Assembly (NCBI GenBank): GCA_017999915.1
Contig: JAGNKX010000010.1
Location: 76,381-140,380 of the forward strand
Length of the DNA: 64,000 bases
Origin: Spirochaetota bacterium
Lineage (GTDB): Bacteria > Spirochaetota > UBA4802 > UBA5550
Direction: 5' to 3'
In this document: piece after piece, positions 33,364-41,853 of the stretch
Layout: the number at the start of each line of letters is the position of its first letter
How positions within the stretch are numbered: position 1 is the stretch's first letter
Made by a program: the position numbers and the translations under genes
Notes under the pieces: model-generated
Seen by the model: only the letters and a program-made list of their open reading frames with translations
What the model was told of the DNA's origin: nothing
The model's database searches: none

Positions 33364-33741
33364 ATGGTTAATACATATGTCGAACAGTTTGGCGATATTG
33401 TGGTAATCCACATAGAGGGAATATTTAATATCGACAGCCTCACCAAGATCGAATACGTGTGGATGGCCCAGATCAGAAAAATGCCGCGGGTGATCGCCAT
33501 CAACTGTCAGAAGCTTGAATCGCTTGATTCATCGGCGATCGGCTTTATCGTCAAGTTTTTCAATTATGCCATGGCCCAGGGCATCATGCTGGTGTTCTAC
33601 GATTTGAATCCCCTGCTCCAGAAACTTTTTGCGACCGCCAAGCTCGACCGGTATTTTAACATTACATCGCGGTCCGATTTTGAAAACCGCTATGTCCTCC
33701 ACACGGCGCCCTCCCTGTACGCCTCCTATGAGGTCATGTAG
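33364..33741 (+). CDS. STAS-domain protein (anti-sigma factor antagonist-like)
   Basis: A 125-residue STAS protein with the SpoIIAA/RsbV fold: VNTYVEQFGDIVVIHIEGIF, VIAINCQKLESLDSSAIGFI and MLVFYDLNPLLQKLFATAKL. The Ser in LDSSAIGF sits at the position phosphorylated by RsbW-type kinases in known partner-switching systems. No kinase gene is adjacent, so its partner may be the GHKL protein at 39106 or 13496, or one outside the window. The C-terminal 20 residues are unusual for the family. Confidence 0.86.
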   Translation: MVNTYVEQFGDIVVIHIEGIFNIDSLTKIEYVWMAQIRKMPRVIAINCQKLESLDSSAIGFIVKFFNYAMAQGIMLVFYDLNPLLQKLFATAKLDRYFNITSRSDFENRYVLHTAPSLYASYEVM

Positions 33742-33812
33742 GCCCCCGGCACCTCGCCATCGCGATTGTTATCCGACACGTTCACGGTGAGTGAAGTTAT
33801 TTCGCGGGGTGA

Positions 33813-34814
33813 CTATTTTTGCTTTATTCCCAGGTTATGCCCGCATTTCGAGCAGGAGCCGCCGGCGAGGTTCTCTATCCTGATATGGTAGCCTGCCCTC
33901 CTTATGGCCGTTGCGCCGCAGGAGGGGCAGCGGGTGTCATGTCCCCGTTCATGGGACGAGACGTTGCCGCAGTATACGTAGTCCAGTTTTTTCTCGGCTT
34001 CCTCGTGGACCTTCATCATGAAGGCGACATCCGTGGCGTCTCGGTCGTACCGGTAATTGGGGTAGTAGCGGGATATGTGCCACGGTATGGCGCGGTCGAC
34101 CGAGGCGATGAAGTCGATGATATCCATCATCTCCGTCATATCGTCGTTGATGCCGGTGACCACCAGGGTGGTCAGCTCGATATGGCAGCCCCGCTCATGG
34201 GCGAGACGGATCGTCGAGAGCACGTCGGCGAGCCGCGCTTTCTGGACCTTTTTCATGGTGTCTTCGCGAAAGGTTTTCAGGTCTATGTTCATGGCGTCTA
34301 CGCAGCCGAGGAGCTTTTCCAGGGGCTCCCTGTTGATGAAACCGTTCGTCACCATGACGTTGAGGAGGCCCCCCTCCCTGGCCAGCATGGCCGTGTCATG
34401 GACATACTCGTACCAGATGATCGGCTCCGAATAGGTATAGGCGATGCCGATGGAACCCTCCCTGAGGGCCGCGCCGACGATGTCCGCTGATGAATAATAG
34501 GAGGTGCGGGCCGCCAGGTCCTGTGAGATATGCCAGTTCTGGCAGTAGGGGCACTTCATGTTGCATCCCTTGGTGCCGATGGAGAGTATGGCCGTTCCGG
34601 GATGAAAGTGATAGAGGGGCTTTTTCTCAATGGGATCCATGGCCACGGCCGTGAGGCGGCCGTAGATCTCGCTGATCAGGACGCCGCCGCTGTTTTTGCG
34701 GGCGCCGCAAATGCCGTGCTTGCCTTCATTGATGGAGCAATTGTGGGGGCAGAGAAGGCACCGGACCGATCCGGCGCCCTGTTTTTCATAAAAAGCGGCT
34801 TCCCGCGCGTTCAT
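33813..34814 (-). CDS. amrS: AmmeMemoRadiSam system radical SAM enzyme
   Basis: A 333-residue radical SAM enzyme of the AmrS family, co-conserved with Memo and AMMECR1 proteins; its reaction is not established. CNMKCPYCQNW holds the SAM-binding [4Fe-4S] cluster. RCLLCPHNCSINEGKHGICG is the N-terminal Cys-rich signature of the family. The core continues with IAYTYSEPIIWYEYVHD and IDLKTFRED. A Zn-ribbon-like C-terminus (CPSCGA and CSKCGHNLG) is present. A Memo-family protein is encoded 25 kb away at 59357; no AMMECR1 gene is in the window. The bactofilin gene ends 18 bases before this start, so the two may be co-transcribed. Confidence 0.9.
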   Translation of the reverse strand: MNAREAAFYEKQGAGSVRCLLCPHNCSINEGKHGICGARKNSGGVLISEIYGRLTAVAMDPIEKKPLYHFHPGTAILSIGTKGCNMKCPYCQNWHISQDLAARTSYYSSADIVGAALREGSIGIAYTYSEPIIWYEYVHDTAMLAREGGLLNVMVTNGFINREPLEKLLGCVDAMNIDLKTFREDTMKKVQKARLADVLSTIRLAHERGCHIELTTLVVTGINDDMTEMMDIIDFIASVDRAIPWHISRYYPNYRYDRDATDVAFMMKVHEEAEKKLDYVYCGNVSSHERGHDTRCPSCGATAIRRAGYHIRIENLAGGSCSKCGHNLGIKQK

Positions 34815-34831
34815 GACGCCCTTGCCTGGTG

Positions 34832-35278
34832 TTATGCCTCTGCTGCTGCCTCTTTGATGGAATCTTTCGCGGAATGCGCGTCGTCGGTTTCTTTATCCGG
34901 CTTTTTGCCGTCGCCCTTGATCATTTCACAGGTGCCCTCGAAAACGACGCCGTCGGCGATCTGCAGCTTCGCCGTCCGTATGTTGCCGTAGAGCTTGCCG
35001 GTGGCGTGGATCTCCAGCCGCGCCGCGGCTTCGATGTTCCCGTACACGGTGCCCTGCAGAATCACGGTTTTTGCCTTGATGTTAGCCTTGACCACGGATC
35101 CTTCCCCGACGACCAGGAAGCCGCCGGAAACGATCTCCCCTTCAAAGTAGCCGTTGATCTGGAGCGATTTCTTGAAGGAGAGGTCGCCGAAGAATTCGGT
35201 ATCCTTGCTGAATACCGTGGTGATCATGCCGATATCGTATACCGGATTCTTGTTTATCTGGATTACCTTTTTTGTCAT
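34832..35278 (-). CDS. Bactofilin (polymer-forming cytoskeletal protein)
   Basis: A 148-residue bactofilin. The central DUF583 domain (about residues 25-115) forms a right-handed beta helix; hydrophobic and Gly positions repeat about every 17-18 residues (VFSKDTEFFGDLSFKKSLQI, NGYFEGEIVSGGFLVVGEGS, LQGTVYGNIEAAARLEI, GKLYGNIRTAKLQIADGVVF). The tail is charged and probably disordered. Bactofilins polymerise without nucleotide and scaffold cell-shape or envelope functions; in Leptospira a bactofilin contributes to helical shape. It sits between a small TPR gene and amrS in a minus-strand cluster with small gaps. Confidence 0.9.
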   Translation of the reverse strand: MTKKVIQINKNPVYDIGMITTVFSKDTEFFGDLSFKKSLQINGYFEGEIVSGGFLVVGEGSVVKANIKAKTVILQGTVYGNIEAAARLEIHATGKLYGNIRTAKLQIADGVVFEGTCEMIKGDGKKPDKETDDAHSAKDSIKEAAAEA

Positions 35279-35287
35279 TGCCCCTAC

Positions 35288-35509
35288 CTACTTTGTTGTC
35301 ATGACGAAAACGCCGTCCCAGTTTTCCGCGGGAGGGTTTTCCTTGAAGCTGCGGGAACGCTGGAGATAGAGCTCCGAAGGGCCGTCGCTCGGATTGATGC
35401 TGAGCGCCTTCTCGAAGGCCCGGATCGCCTCGTCCCATTTTCGCTGCTTGTACGCAGTAAGGCCCAGGTTATAGTATTTCAGAAGCTCTTCCATTTCCTT
35501 GGTGATCAT
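35288..35509 (-). CDS. Small TPR protein
   Basis: A 73-residue protein with one clear tetratricopeptide repeat, ELLKYYNLGLTAYKQRKW then DEAIRAFEKALSINPSDGPS (about residues 8-44), followed by a short tail similar to the end of some TPR-containing cyclases and signalling proteins (SELYLQRSRSFKENPP). It is nine bases upstream of the bactofilin gene, so probably works with it. Function is not known. Confidence 0.75.
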   Translation of the reverse strand: MITKEMEELLKYYNLGLTAYKQRKWDEAIRAFEKALSINPSDGPSELYLQRSRSFKENPPAENWDGVFVMTTK

Positions 35510-35601
35510 GGGAAACCTCCCCGCGCCTGGTTTGTATCCTCATTTCAAATATAATTCCGGGGTCATTAATTACAACTGAAATTTTTAAAAAACGGGCGCC
35601 G

Positions 35602-36594
35602 TCAGTACGTTCTGCCGAGCAGAAAATCCGAAAGCTCAAAGAGTATGGTCCTGAACTGGGAATCGGGAAAGCGCTTCAGGATCTCGCGGGCCTTCTCTAT
35701 GTAATCCGCCGCGAAGCGGACCGTGTATTCGATCGAGCCGATGTCCACGAGACGTTTTTTGATCTCCATCCATCCTTCGGGCGTGGGCTTCTCGATATAG
35801 CGCTTCAGCCGCTCAAGGTCGCCGGATCCGCCCGTTTCGATGAGGTGCAGGAAGGGAAGGGTGATTTTTCCGTCCTTGAAATCGCTCCCGACGTCCTTCC
35901 CTACCTGTTCGGAGGCCTGCATGATGTCAAGGGTGTCGTCGATGATCTGGAAGGCAAAGCCCAGATTGAGGCCGAATTGGTACATTATTTCGCGCTCCTC
36001 TTCCGGGAGCCCGGACTTGGTCGCGCCGAGGCGCGTGCATGACGCCATGAAGCGGGCCGTCTTGAGCTCGATGATCGTCAGGTAGTGTTCGCGGCGCGCC
36101 TTGTCGAGGTCGGCGTATTCCAGCTGGCAGAGCTCTCCCATGACCATGTCCTTGGTGCCCACCACCATGAGGGGGAATATGGCGGGATCGCCGTCCTGGA
36201 CCGCGGTGTTGAGGGCCACGGCGTACATGAAATCGCCCACCAGGACCGCCACCTTGTTGCCCCATTTCTTGGGAACGGTGATGTTCCCGCGCCGGAACAT
36301 CGACTGATCGATGATGTCGTCATGGATGAGGGACGATGCGTGGACGATCTCCGTGGCGGCGGCAAGCTCGATGATTCCCCGGGGGATCTCTCCGCGGAGG
36401 CCGCTGGAAAGGATCACCAGGGAGGCCCGTATCCGCTTCCCGCCGCTCAGGAACAGATGGAGCGCGCTCGCGTCGATGACCGGGATGCCGGTCCTAAGGC
36501 GCTTTTGTATTTCTTCATCAACCCTCCTGAGATGCTGATCCAGGGGCGCAAGAATATCTTTTAGATCTTTGTCCATGCCGGGTAACGGTATCAA
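35602..36594 (-). CDS. Long-chain polyprenyl diphosphate synthase (IspB/HepT-like)
   Basis: A 330-residue trans-isoprenyl diphosphate synthase. Both Asp-rich motifs are of the DDxxD form: LIHDDIIDQSMFRRG (about 93-107) and QIIDDTLDIMQ (about 219-229), with GKRIRASLVILSSG as the IPP-binding region. The LIHDDIID / RRG pattern is usual for the enzymes that make the quinone side chain, which fits the menaquinone-using complex at 28-33 kb. The gene overlaps the upstream STAS gene by four bases (ATGA), so they are translationally coupled. Confidence 0.9.
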   Translation of the reverse strand: MIPLPGMDKDLKDILAPLDQHLRRVDEEIQKRLRTGIPVIDASALHLFLSGGKRIRASLVILSSGLRGEIPRGIIELAAATEIVHASSLIHDDIIDQSMFRRGNITVPKKWGNKVAVLVGDFMYAVALNTAVQDGDPAIFPLMVVGTKDMVMGELCQLEYADLDKARREHYLTIIELKTARFMASCTRLGATKSGLPEEEREIMYQFGLNLGFAFQIIDDTLDIMQASEQVGKDVGSDFKDGKITLPFLHLIETGGSGDLERLKRYIEKPTPEGWMEIKKRLVDIGSIEYTVRFAADYIEKAREILKRFPDSQFRTILFELSDFLLGRTY

Positions 36595-36920
36595 TCAAAG
36601 GTAGAGAGGCATTCGCGCTGGGATTCGTATATTTCAAACACTTTGTCAAGCATGGTTGTTTCGAACAGCCGCAGAAGGTTGTCGTTGACGATGACAAGCT
36701 TGATATCGCCTTCATTGTCCTTGATCCTTCTCTTGATGGCGACCAGGACGCCAAGGGCGGAGCTGCATATATGCTTTACATCCATCATGTCGATGCATAT
36801 ATTGTTTTTTCCATTGTCGAGACAGTTCTGCAGCAACGTTTCAAGCTCTTCCGACCCTTCCTGGTCGATCCTACCGTCTAAAATCAGAATTTCAACGTTA
36901 TCGGTTGATTTTCTCTTCAT
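36591..36920 (-). CDS. STAS-domain protein coupled to a polyprenyl synthase gene
   Basis: A 109-residue SpoIIAA/RsbV-like protein: VEILILDGRIDQEGSEELET, NNICIDMMDVKHICSSALGV and KLVIVNDNLLRLFETTMLDK. The Ser pair in ICSSALGVL lies at the usual phosphorylation site. The four-base overlap with the polyprenyl synthase is odd, as the two have no known functional link. It may be a signalling gene inserted at the head of a housekeeping operon. Confidence 0.87.
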   Translation of the reverse strand: MKRKSTDNVEILILDGRIDQEGSEELETLLQNCLDNGKNNICIDMMDVKHICSSALGVLVAIKRRIKDNEGDIKLVIVNDNLLRLFETTMLDKVFEIYESQRECLSTFD

Positions 36921-37059
36921 ATACAGTTCTCCATGCGGTTGAGGTAAATGTATCTGGAAAAAGCGATCGTGTCCTGCATTATTCAGGAATACATCATTAT
37001 ACGGGCATTATGCAATGGTCAATAATTATATTGACCCTGTGTCCATTTTAAAATAAAAT

Positions 37060-37764
37060 TCAAAACTTTTCAAGCCTTTTTACGTCTGTTCGGGCAATAG
37101 TCAGGGAAAATACTTGTTCGGCCCCCGCCATCCGCAGCTGCCGGGCGCATTCGTTAATGGTGGCCCCGGTCGTGTACACATCGTCGACAAGAAGGACGCT
37201 CTTTCCGGACAGATTAGGCCCTTTGACCGGCTCATATCGTCCCAACGAGTGAATGAAGCGGTCCCTGAGGCCCAGGTCCCGCTGGGCCCCGGCGCCCCGT
37301 TTTTCCCTCAGGAGGGCCCGGCCGGGGATTCCCGTCTTTTTTGAGATGAACGATGAGATGCGCTCCGACTGGTTAAAGCCGCGGCGCCATTCTTTCTTTG
37401 AGTTCATGGGGACCCAGGTTATGATGTCTGCCGATATGGATCGGCGGACGATTTCCCGTGCGGCCAGTGAGCCCAGGGCGGAATATATCCCGCGGATCCC
37501 GCCGAATTTCATTTTCCGGATGGCGCTTTTCATGACGCCGCTGTAATCGGAAAGGGCTATGTGACGCGTGATATACCAGTGCCGGTCGGCGCAGGAAGGA
37601 CAGGGGGATTTGCCGGCGGGACCGGAACAGAAGGGGCACCCCTCTTCCAGCACGTCGATCCGGCCGGCGCAGGACGGGCACAGACGGCGATCGGCCGAGG
37701 CGACCGTGGCGCCGCAGGCGGCGCAGCGCGAAGGGAAAAGGATGTCCAGGAAAATGCCGAGCAT
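37060..37764 (-). CDS. comF: ComF-family phosphoribosyltransferase-like protein
   Basis: A 234-residue protein with an N-terminal Zn-ribbon (CAACGATVASADRRLCPSC, later CPFC and CPSC) and a phosphoribosyltransferase domain. The PRPP-loop VLLVDDVYTTGATINECARQ is intact near residue 190. ComF supports uptake of single-stranded DNA in naturally competent bacteria and is known as GntX in E. coli; here no other com genes are seen. Its start codon follows the stop of queC directly (TAAATG), so the two are one transcript. Confidence 0.9.
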   Translation of the reverse strand: MLGIFLDILFPSRCAACGATVASADRRLCPSCAGRIDVLEEGCPFCSGPAGKSPCPSCADRHWYITRHIALSDYSGVMKSAIRKMKFGGIRGIYSALGSLAAREIVRRSISADIITWVPMNSKKEWRRGFNQSERISSFISKKTGIPGRALLREKRGAGAQRDLGLRDRFIHSLGRYEPVKGPNLSGKSVLLVDDVYTTGATINECARQLRMAGAEQVFSLTIARTDVKRLEKF

Positions 37765-38454
37765 TTATCGCCGGTCCCGGTACCTGGTAGGGTCGGGAAC
37801 GCCGGCGTCCCTGAATCCGTTTTTTCTTATAATGCAGCTATCGCAGGCGCCGCAGGCGAGGCCGCCGGGGCCGGGATCGTAGCAGCTGTGGGTGATGGCG
37901 TAATCGACGCCGAGGCGCGCGCCGGTGCGGATGATCTCCGCCTTGCCCATCGCGATGACCGGCGTTTCGATGACGATCCCCGCGCCGGATACGCCGGCCT
38001 TCGTGCCCCTGTCCGCCATCGCCTGGAAGGCTTCGAAGAATTCGGGGCGGCAGTCCGGGTAGCCGCTGTAATCCACCGCCGTGGCGCCGATGAATATGCG
38101 CGACGCGTCGATCGATTCCGCGAAGGCGAGGCCGTAGGAGAGGAAGAGGATGTTGCGGGCGGGCACGTAGGTGTCGGGGATCTCCCCGCCTGCTTCCGGA
38201 TCGGCGTTCTTGCGGACTTCGATCGACGTATCGGTCAGGGACGAGCGGAAGATCCCGGCGGGGATATCGATAGTGACGTGGCGCCTGATCAGGAAAAATT
38301 CGGCCAGCCTGGCCGCCGACGCGACCTCGACGAGGTGGCGCTGACTGTACCGGAACGTCAGGGCGGACAGCTCAAAGCCGCGGTCAATGGCGATCGCCGC
38401 AGTCGTGGCGGAATCGATGCCGCCGCTAAGAAGGATTACCGCCTGTTTGTTCAT
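37765..38454 (-). CDS. queC: 7-cyano-7-deazaguanine (preQ0) synthase
   Basis: A 229-residue ATP-dependent amidase/nitrile synthase that converts 7-carboxy-7-deazaguanine to preQ0 in queuosine synthesis. The PP-loop AVILLSGGIDSATTAAIAID opens the protein; the zinc-binding Cys are CYDPGPGGLACGACDSC near the C-terminus. IFIGATAVDYSGYPDCRPEF is the family's substrate region. The ATG at 38454 has GGAGG five bases upstream; a GTG at 38466 is less likely. FolE (41854) supplies the pathway's first substrate, 7,8-dihydroneopterin triphosphate. Confidence 0.94.
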   Translation of the reverse strand: MNKQAVILLSGGIDSATTAAIAIDRGFELSALTFRYSQRHLVEVASAARLAEFFLIRRHVTIDIPAGIFRSSLTDTSIEVRKNADPEAGGEIPDTYVPARNILFLSYGLAFAESIDASRIFIGATAVDYSGYPDCRPEFFEAFQAMADRGTKAGVSGAGIVIETPVIAMGKAEIIRTGARLGVDYAITHSCYDPGPGGLACGACDSCIIRKNGFRDAGVPDPTRYRDRR

Positions 38455-38562
38455 CCTCGCCTCCACCCGGTATTTCGAATCTGAAGATCGGTTGCTATGC
38501 TACGATACCGCGCGCTTTGCCGCAACAAAAAAAGGGGCGCCCCGGTGCCATGGCGGTCACCG

Positions 38563-39012
38563 TCACTGCAGCCATGGTGTCGGGTTGAATTTCCGCCGCT
38601 CCCTGAACGGCCGCGCCAGTCGCCCGGCCAGGGACGGCCTGTTCTCCTTTACCAGGTCTGCGATATGGATGATGATGTGGCCGATCGGTTTCTTCTTCAA
38701 TAGTTTCAAATCACCGATCCCGGCCGGCCTGTTGGGGGCCTCGTCATAGAGCTGGAACAGCTCTTTTTTGGTCCAGGGGAAATCGTGGCGCAGGACGTTG
38801 GGAAGGAGGGCCAGCACGGGCGGCTCGAACAGAAATTCATATCCGGTCGCGTCCAGGAACTTGATGAAGCGGTCATAGGGCTTTTTGCACCGCAGGAGCA
38901 GGTATGTGAGCTGCGCCATATCCCGTGCGCTGTAGAGATCCTCATCGTCGATGACGATGACGGGAAAGACGATGTCACGGTATTGATCGAGAAAGTAAGT
39001 GTTTAATTTCAT
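38563..39012 (-). CDS. Conserved-looking protein of unknown function
   Basis: A 149-residue soluble protein that I do not recognise. It has alternating hydrophobic and charged residues (YFLDQYRDIVFPVIVIDDED, RDMAQLTYLLLRCKKPYDRF) and a basic C-terminus (GRLARPFRERRKFNPTPWLQ). Codon use and the clear start favour a real gene. It lies 93 bases after the 7TM kinase gene and about 110 bases before queC on the same strand. Confidence 0.65.
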   Translation of the reverse strand: MKLNTYFLDQYRDIVFPVIVIDDEDLYSARDMAQLTYLLLRCKKPYDRFIKFLDATGYEFLFEPPVLALLPNVLRHDFPWTKKELFQLYDEAPNRPAGIGDLKLLKKKPIGHIIIHIADLVKENRPSLAGRLARPFRERRKFNPTPWLQ

Positions 39013-39105
39013 GGAATCCTCCCTGAGTCATGGTAACGGTCCGGTGCCATGGGGCGGGGCCGTCTATGGAGGTATACGAACGAGAAGATGTTCTGTTGAA
39101 AATTT

Positions 39106-41250
39106 TCACGCGCTGCGCGCGAATTTTTTCAGCAGGGTGACCTGGTTGCCTTTTTCGTTGTAGGCCACGGAGTCGAAGATGTTCTTCGCCATGGATATGC
39201 CCCTCCCGTGGGAAAGGAGGTTCGCGCTGGCGTCCCGGGCGTCACTGCCGGAAAGGGCCCCGTGGCTGAAGCCGTCCCCCTCGTCCGTGATCCGGTAGAC
39301 GACCTTGGACGGGCTCAGGGAATACTCGATGAGTACCTTGCGGTCCCGGTAGCGGGGGTCCTGGCGGCGGTTCGCGATCAAGGTGAAATAAGTGTCGTTC
39401 ATTATCGCTTCAGACTTTTCGTTGAAGGATATGCTGAGGTTGCCGTGCTCGATGGCGTTGATGACCAGCTCCCGGAGGGCGATGCGCAGGAGGCTCGCCT
39501 GTTTCTGCTCCATGTATTTTTTCAGGTTGCGCGTCAGTCTCTGCGTCACGTCTTCCGCGGCCATGATGTAGTTGTTGATCAGGAAATTTTGCTGCTCGCT
39601 GTCGATGAAAGGTATGAGGACATCTTCCTCGACGCTCGTGGCTTTTCCCAGGATTTCGTTCTTGCCCTCGATGTTGATATATTCAAGACGCACCTGCATC
39701 TCCTTCGGCTCGGCGATGATGGTCGACTTGAACATGACCTTGAAGCCGAGGGGCTCGCGGTTTGCGAGGAGCTCCCCGAGCTTTTCCCTGACCAGGTTCT
39801 TGCTCACCGCGGCGTCGTCGGTTTCGTCGTAAATGAGGTCGAGGAAATTCATGGAGACGATCGATCCGGGATTGACCTTGAGGTGGGTCATGATCGCGTT
39901 GTTGGCGGTGATGAAGTTCCACTCCTCGTCAAGGGAGAAGATAATGTCGCTGGAGCCTTCGACGAGGAGCTTGTATTTTTCCTGCGCCTGGATCGTGGCC
40001 CGCTGGGCCTCCTTTTTCTCCTGGTTCATGATGTTTATGCGGTCCGCCAGTGCAACGGAGAGGAGGGTCACCTCAAGGGCGGAGCCGATCTGGTTCGCGT
40101 ATTCGGTGATGAACATGACCGGGATGACGTTGAGCTTGTTCAGCGCGATGAGTACGAGGCCGCAGAGGAAAAAAAGCCACGCCATGAGAAAGAAGCGCGC
40201 GGGCCGGTATCCCCGGGCCATGGAAACCACGGCTGAGACGATGGTCACCACCGCGGCAAAGACCATCAGCTTCATCGCCGATTCTATGGCGGTCAGGTAA
40301 TCGCCGAGGACGGAATAGACCATCGTCATGATGCCGATGACCATGATGGCGACCATGGACCAGAACATGGCCCTGGCCTTGTCCCATAAATGGAGAAAAC
40401 TCTGGGTGAATATGGCCATCCAGAGGATCGCCAGGCCGATGAGGAAGGGAAGGCTGACCCTGTGCCACCACGGAAGATCCGGCCAGAGGTATTCGAAGGC
40501 CATGCCGTTGTAGGCCATCTGCACCATGCCGTAGGTCGCGATGTAAATGACATAGAGGAGGTAGCTCCTGTCGCGTATGAAAAAGAAAAGAATGAGGTTG
40601 TAGCACATCATGACAATGATGATACCGTAGTAGACGCCGAGGAGGAGCTTCTCGTTGATCGCTTTTTCCGCAAAGGCTTCCGGAGACCAGAGGGTGAGGG
40701 GGAACTGCTTGGAGCAAGAGCCGGCGAAATGGAGATACACGGTCAGGCTTTTCCCCCTGGGCACCGCAATGGAAAAAACAAAATTCCGGTAGCGTAGCTC
40801 CCGCCTGTCGAATTTATATATGTCGCCTGTTTGCTTTCGCATATAGGAGCCGTCCCGATCCTTGTAGTAGGCCTCGAAGACATCCATGTGGGGATATTCG
40901 AGCTCAAGGAACCAGCGATCGTCGCGGGGAAGGGTGTTGGTAACGCTGAAGCGCACCCAGTAGTCGGTGCTGTTGAAGCCGAAGCTGGGGGACTCGGTTC
41001 TGCACGGAACATATCGGTCCGCCATCTCCGGTGACGATGCCTCCCGTATGGTCAGGGCCCCTGTCCTATCCTCGAGAATGGCAATGTGAAGACCCAGGGG
41101 GATCCGGGCGCTTTCCGCGGTCAGCATGATGGATCCGGTCTCGGCGGGTGGTCTCGGCGCGGCGGCTCTGCACGGCCTATGCGCGGGCACGATCAGGAGG
41201 AGCGCGATGAGGGGCGCTGCGGCAATGAAATTTTTCATGAGATTATTCAA
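39106..41250 (-). CDS. 7TM-DISM sensor with PAS and RsbW-like ATPase domain
   Basis: A 714-residue membrane signalling protein. After a signal peptide (residues 1-30) comes a 7TMR-DISMED2 beta domain (RFSVTNTLPRDDRWFLELEY, then PHMDVFEAYYKDRDGSYMR), a seven-helix membrane region (about 190-400), a PAS domain (about 430-545) and a C-terminal GHKL ATPase (ALRELVINAIEHGN; TDEGDGFSHG; RGISMAKNIFDSVAYNEKGN). No His-kinase phosphoacceptor segment is seen, and the ATPase is of the RsbW/SpoIIAB type, which phosphorylates STAS proteins. The downstream end of the upstream STAS gene overlaps this start by eight bases, so the two are a coupled sensor and antagonist pair. Confidence 0.84.
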   Translation of the reverse strand: MNNLMKNFIAAAPLIALLLIVPAHRPCRAAAPRPPAETGSIMLTAESARIPLGLHIAILEDRTGALTIREASSPEMADRYVPCRTESPSFGFNSTDYWVRFSVTNTLPRDDRWFLELEYPHMDVFEAYYKDRDGSYMRKQTGDIYKFDRRELRYRNFVFSIAVPRGKSLTVYLHFAGSCSKQFPLTLWSPEAFAEKAINEKLLLGVYYGIIIVMMCYNLILFFFIRDRSYLLYVIYIATYGMVQMAYNGMAFEYLWPDLPWWHRVSLPFLIGLAILWMAIFTQSFLHLWDKARAMFWSMVAIMVIGIMTMVYSVLGDYLTAIESAMKLMVFAAVVTIVSAVVSMARGYRPARFFLMAWLFFLCGLVLIALNKLNVIPVMFITEYANQIGSALEVTLLSVALADRINIMNQEKKEAQRATIQAQEKYKLLVEGSSDIIFSLDEEWNFITANNAIMTHLKVNPGSIVSMNFLDLIYDETDDAAVSKNLVREKLGELLANREPLGFKVMFKSTIIAEPKEMQVRLEYINIEGKNEILGKATSVEEDVLIPFIDSEQQNFLINNYIMAAEDVTQRLTRNLKKYMEQKQASLLRIALRELVINAIEHGNLSISFNEKSEAIMNDTYFTLIANRRQDPRYRDRKVLIEYSLSPSKVVYRITDEGDGFSHGALSGSDARDASANLLSHGRGISMAKNIFDSVAYNEKGNQVTLLKKFARSA

Positions 41251-41596
41251 TGTCGAAAAATTTGGTTATATGAAGTATCTCAAATGTTTTTTTTATGAAG
41301 GGGGAAAGGTTTTTAAGCGTGAACTGCTTGTTGTTTTCATTCATGTGACTGTTGAACTCGACGAGCATGGAGATGACCGTTGAGTCAATGGTGTTTACGT
41401 TGATGAAATCAAGAACCAGTCGTTTATCATAATTGTGGGCGGTTTCCAGGAGCTGTCTGAGCAGATCATGGGTGTTATGTATTGTCAGAAGCTTGGTGGT
41501 AATGGTTAATGTAACGGCATCATCGACCTGGATGGATATCACGCGCCATTCCTCCCCCTGTTCATAAAACACATCAGAGATGTTAAATGAAATCAA
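41243..41596 (-). CDS. STAS-domain partner of the 7TM-DISM kinase
   Basis: A 117-residue STAS protein, with LTITTKLLTIHNTHDLLRQL, LVLDFINVNTIDSTVISMLV and FTLKNLSPFIKKTFEILHIT. The Ser-Thr in IDSTVISM lies at the phosphorylation loop. It overlaps the start of the 7TM-DISM/RsbW-like gene by eight bases. In partner-switching systems the kinase phosphorylates this protein, releasing or capturing a downstream target; the target is not evident here. Confidence 0.85.
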   Translation of the reverse strand: MISFNISDVFYEQGEEWRVISIQVDDAVTLTITTKLLTIHNTHDLLRQLLETAHNYDKRLVLDFINVNTIDSTVISMLVEFNSHMNENNKQFTLKNLSPFIKKTFEILHITKFFDIE

Positions 41597-41798
41597 GCCA
41601 TTTTTACCGTTGCGGCCAAAAATTACTTTAAAACGCAGGCGCCATAGGACATAATAATTGAAAATCCGACATCGTGTCAGTTTCCGGATCGCGATCCATG
41701 GTGAAGGCCGATAATAATAATCGGCGGTCCATGCAATTTGTTATTGAAAAAATGTGTATAATTTTCAGAATGATAAGCGGCGCCGTGGCGGGCGCGAT

Positions 41799-41830
41799 AT
41801 GAAGGCGAGGTCATGCATCCTCGCCTTCAT
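41799..41830. repeat. ATGAAGGCGAGG palindrome upstream of folE
   Basis: ATGAAGGCGAGG (41799-41810) and CCTCGCCTTCAT (41819-41830) around TCATGCAT. It lies between two divergent genes, so it cannot be a terminator for either; it is 24 bases before the folE start. It is a member of the family of 20316-20359. Confidence 0.7.
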
Positions 41831-41853
41831 GGCTAGTACAGGAGGATCGGCAG

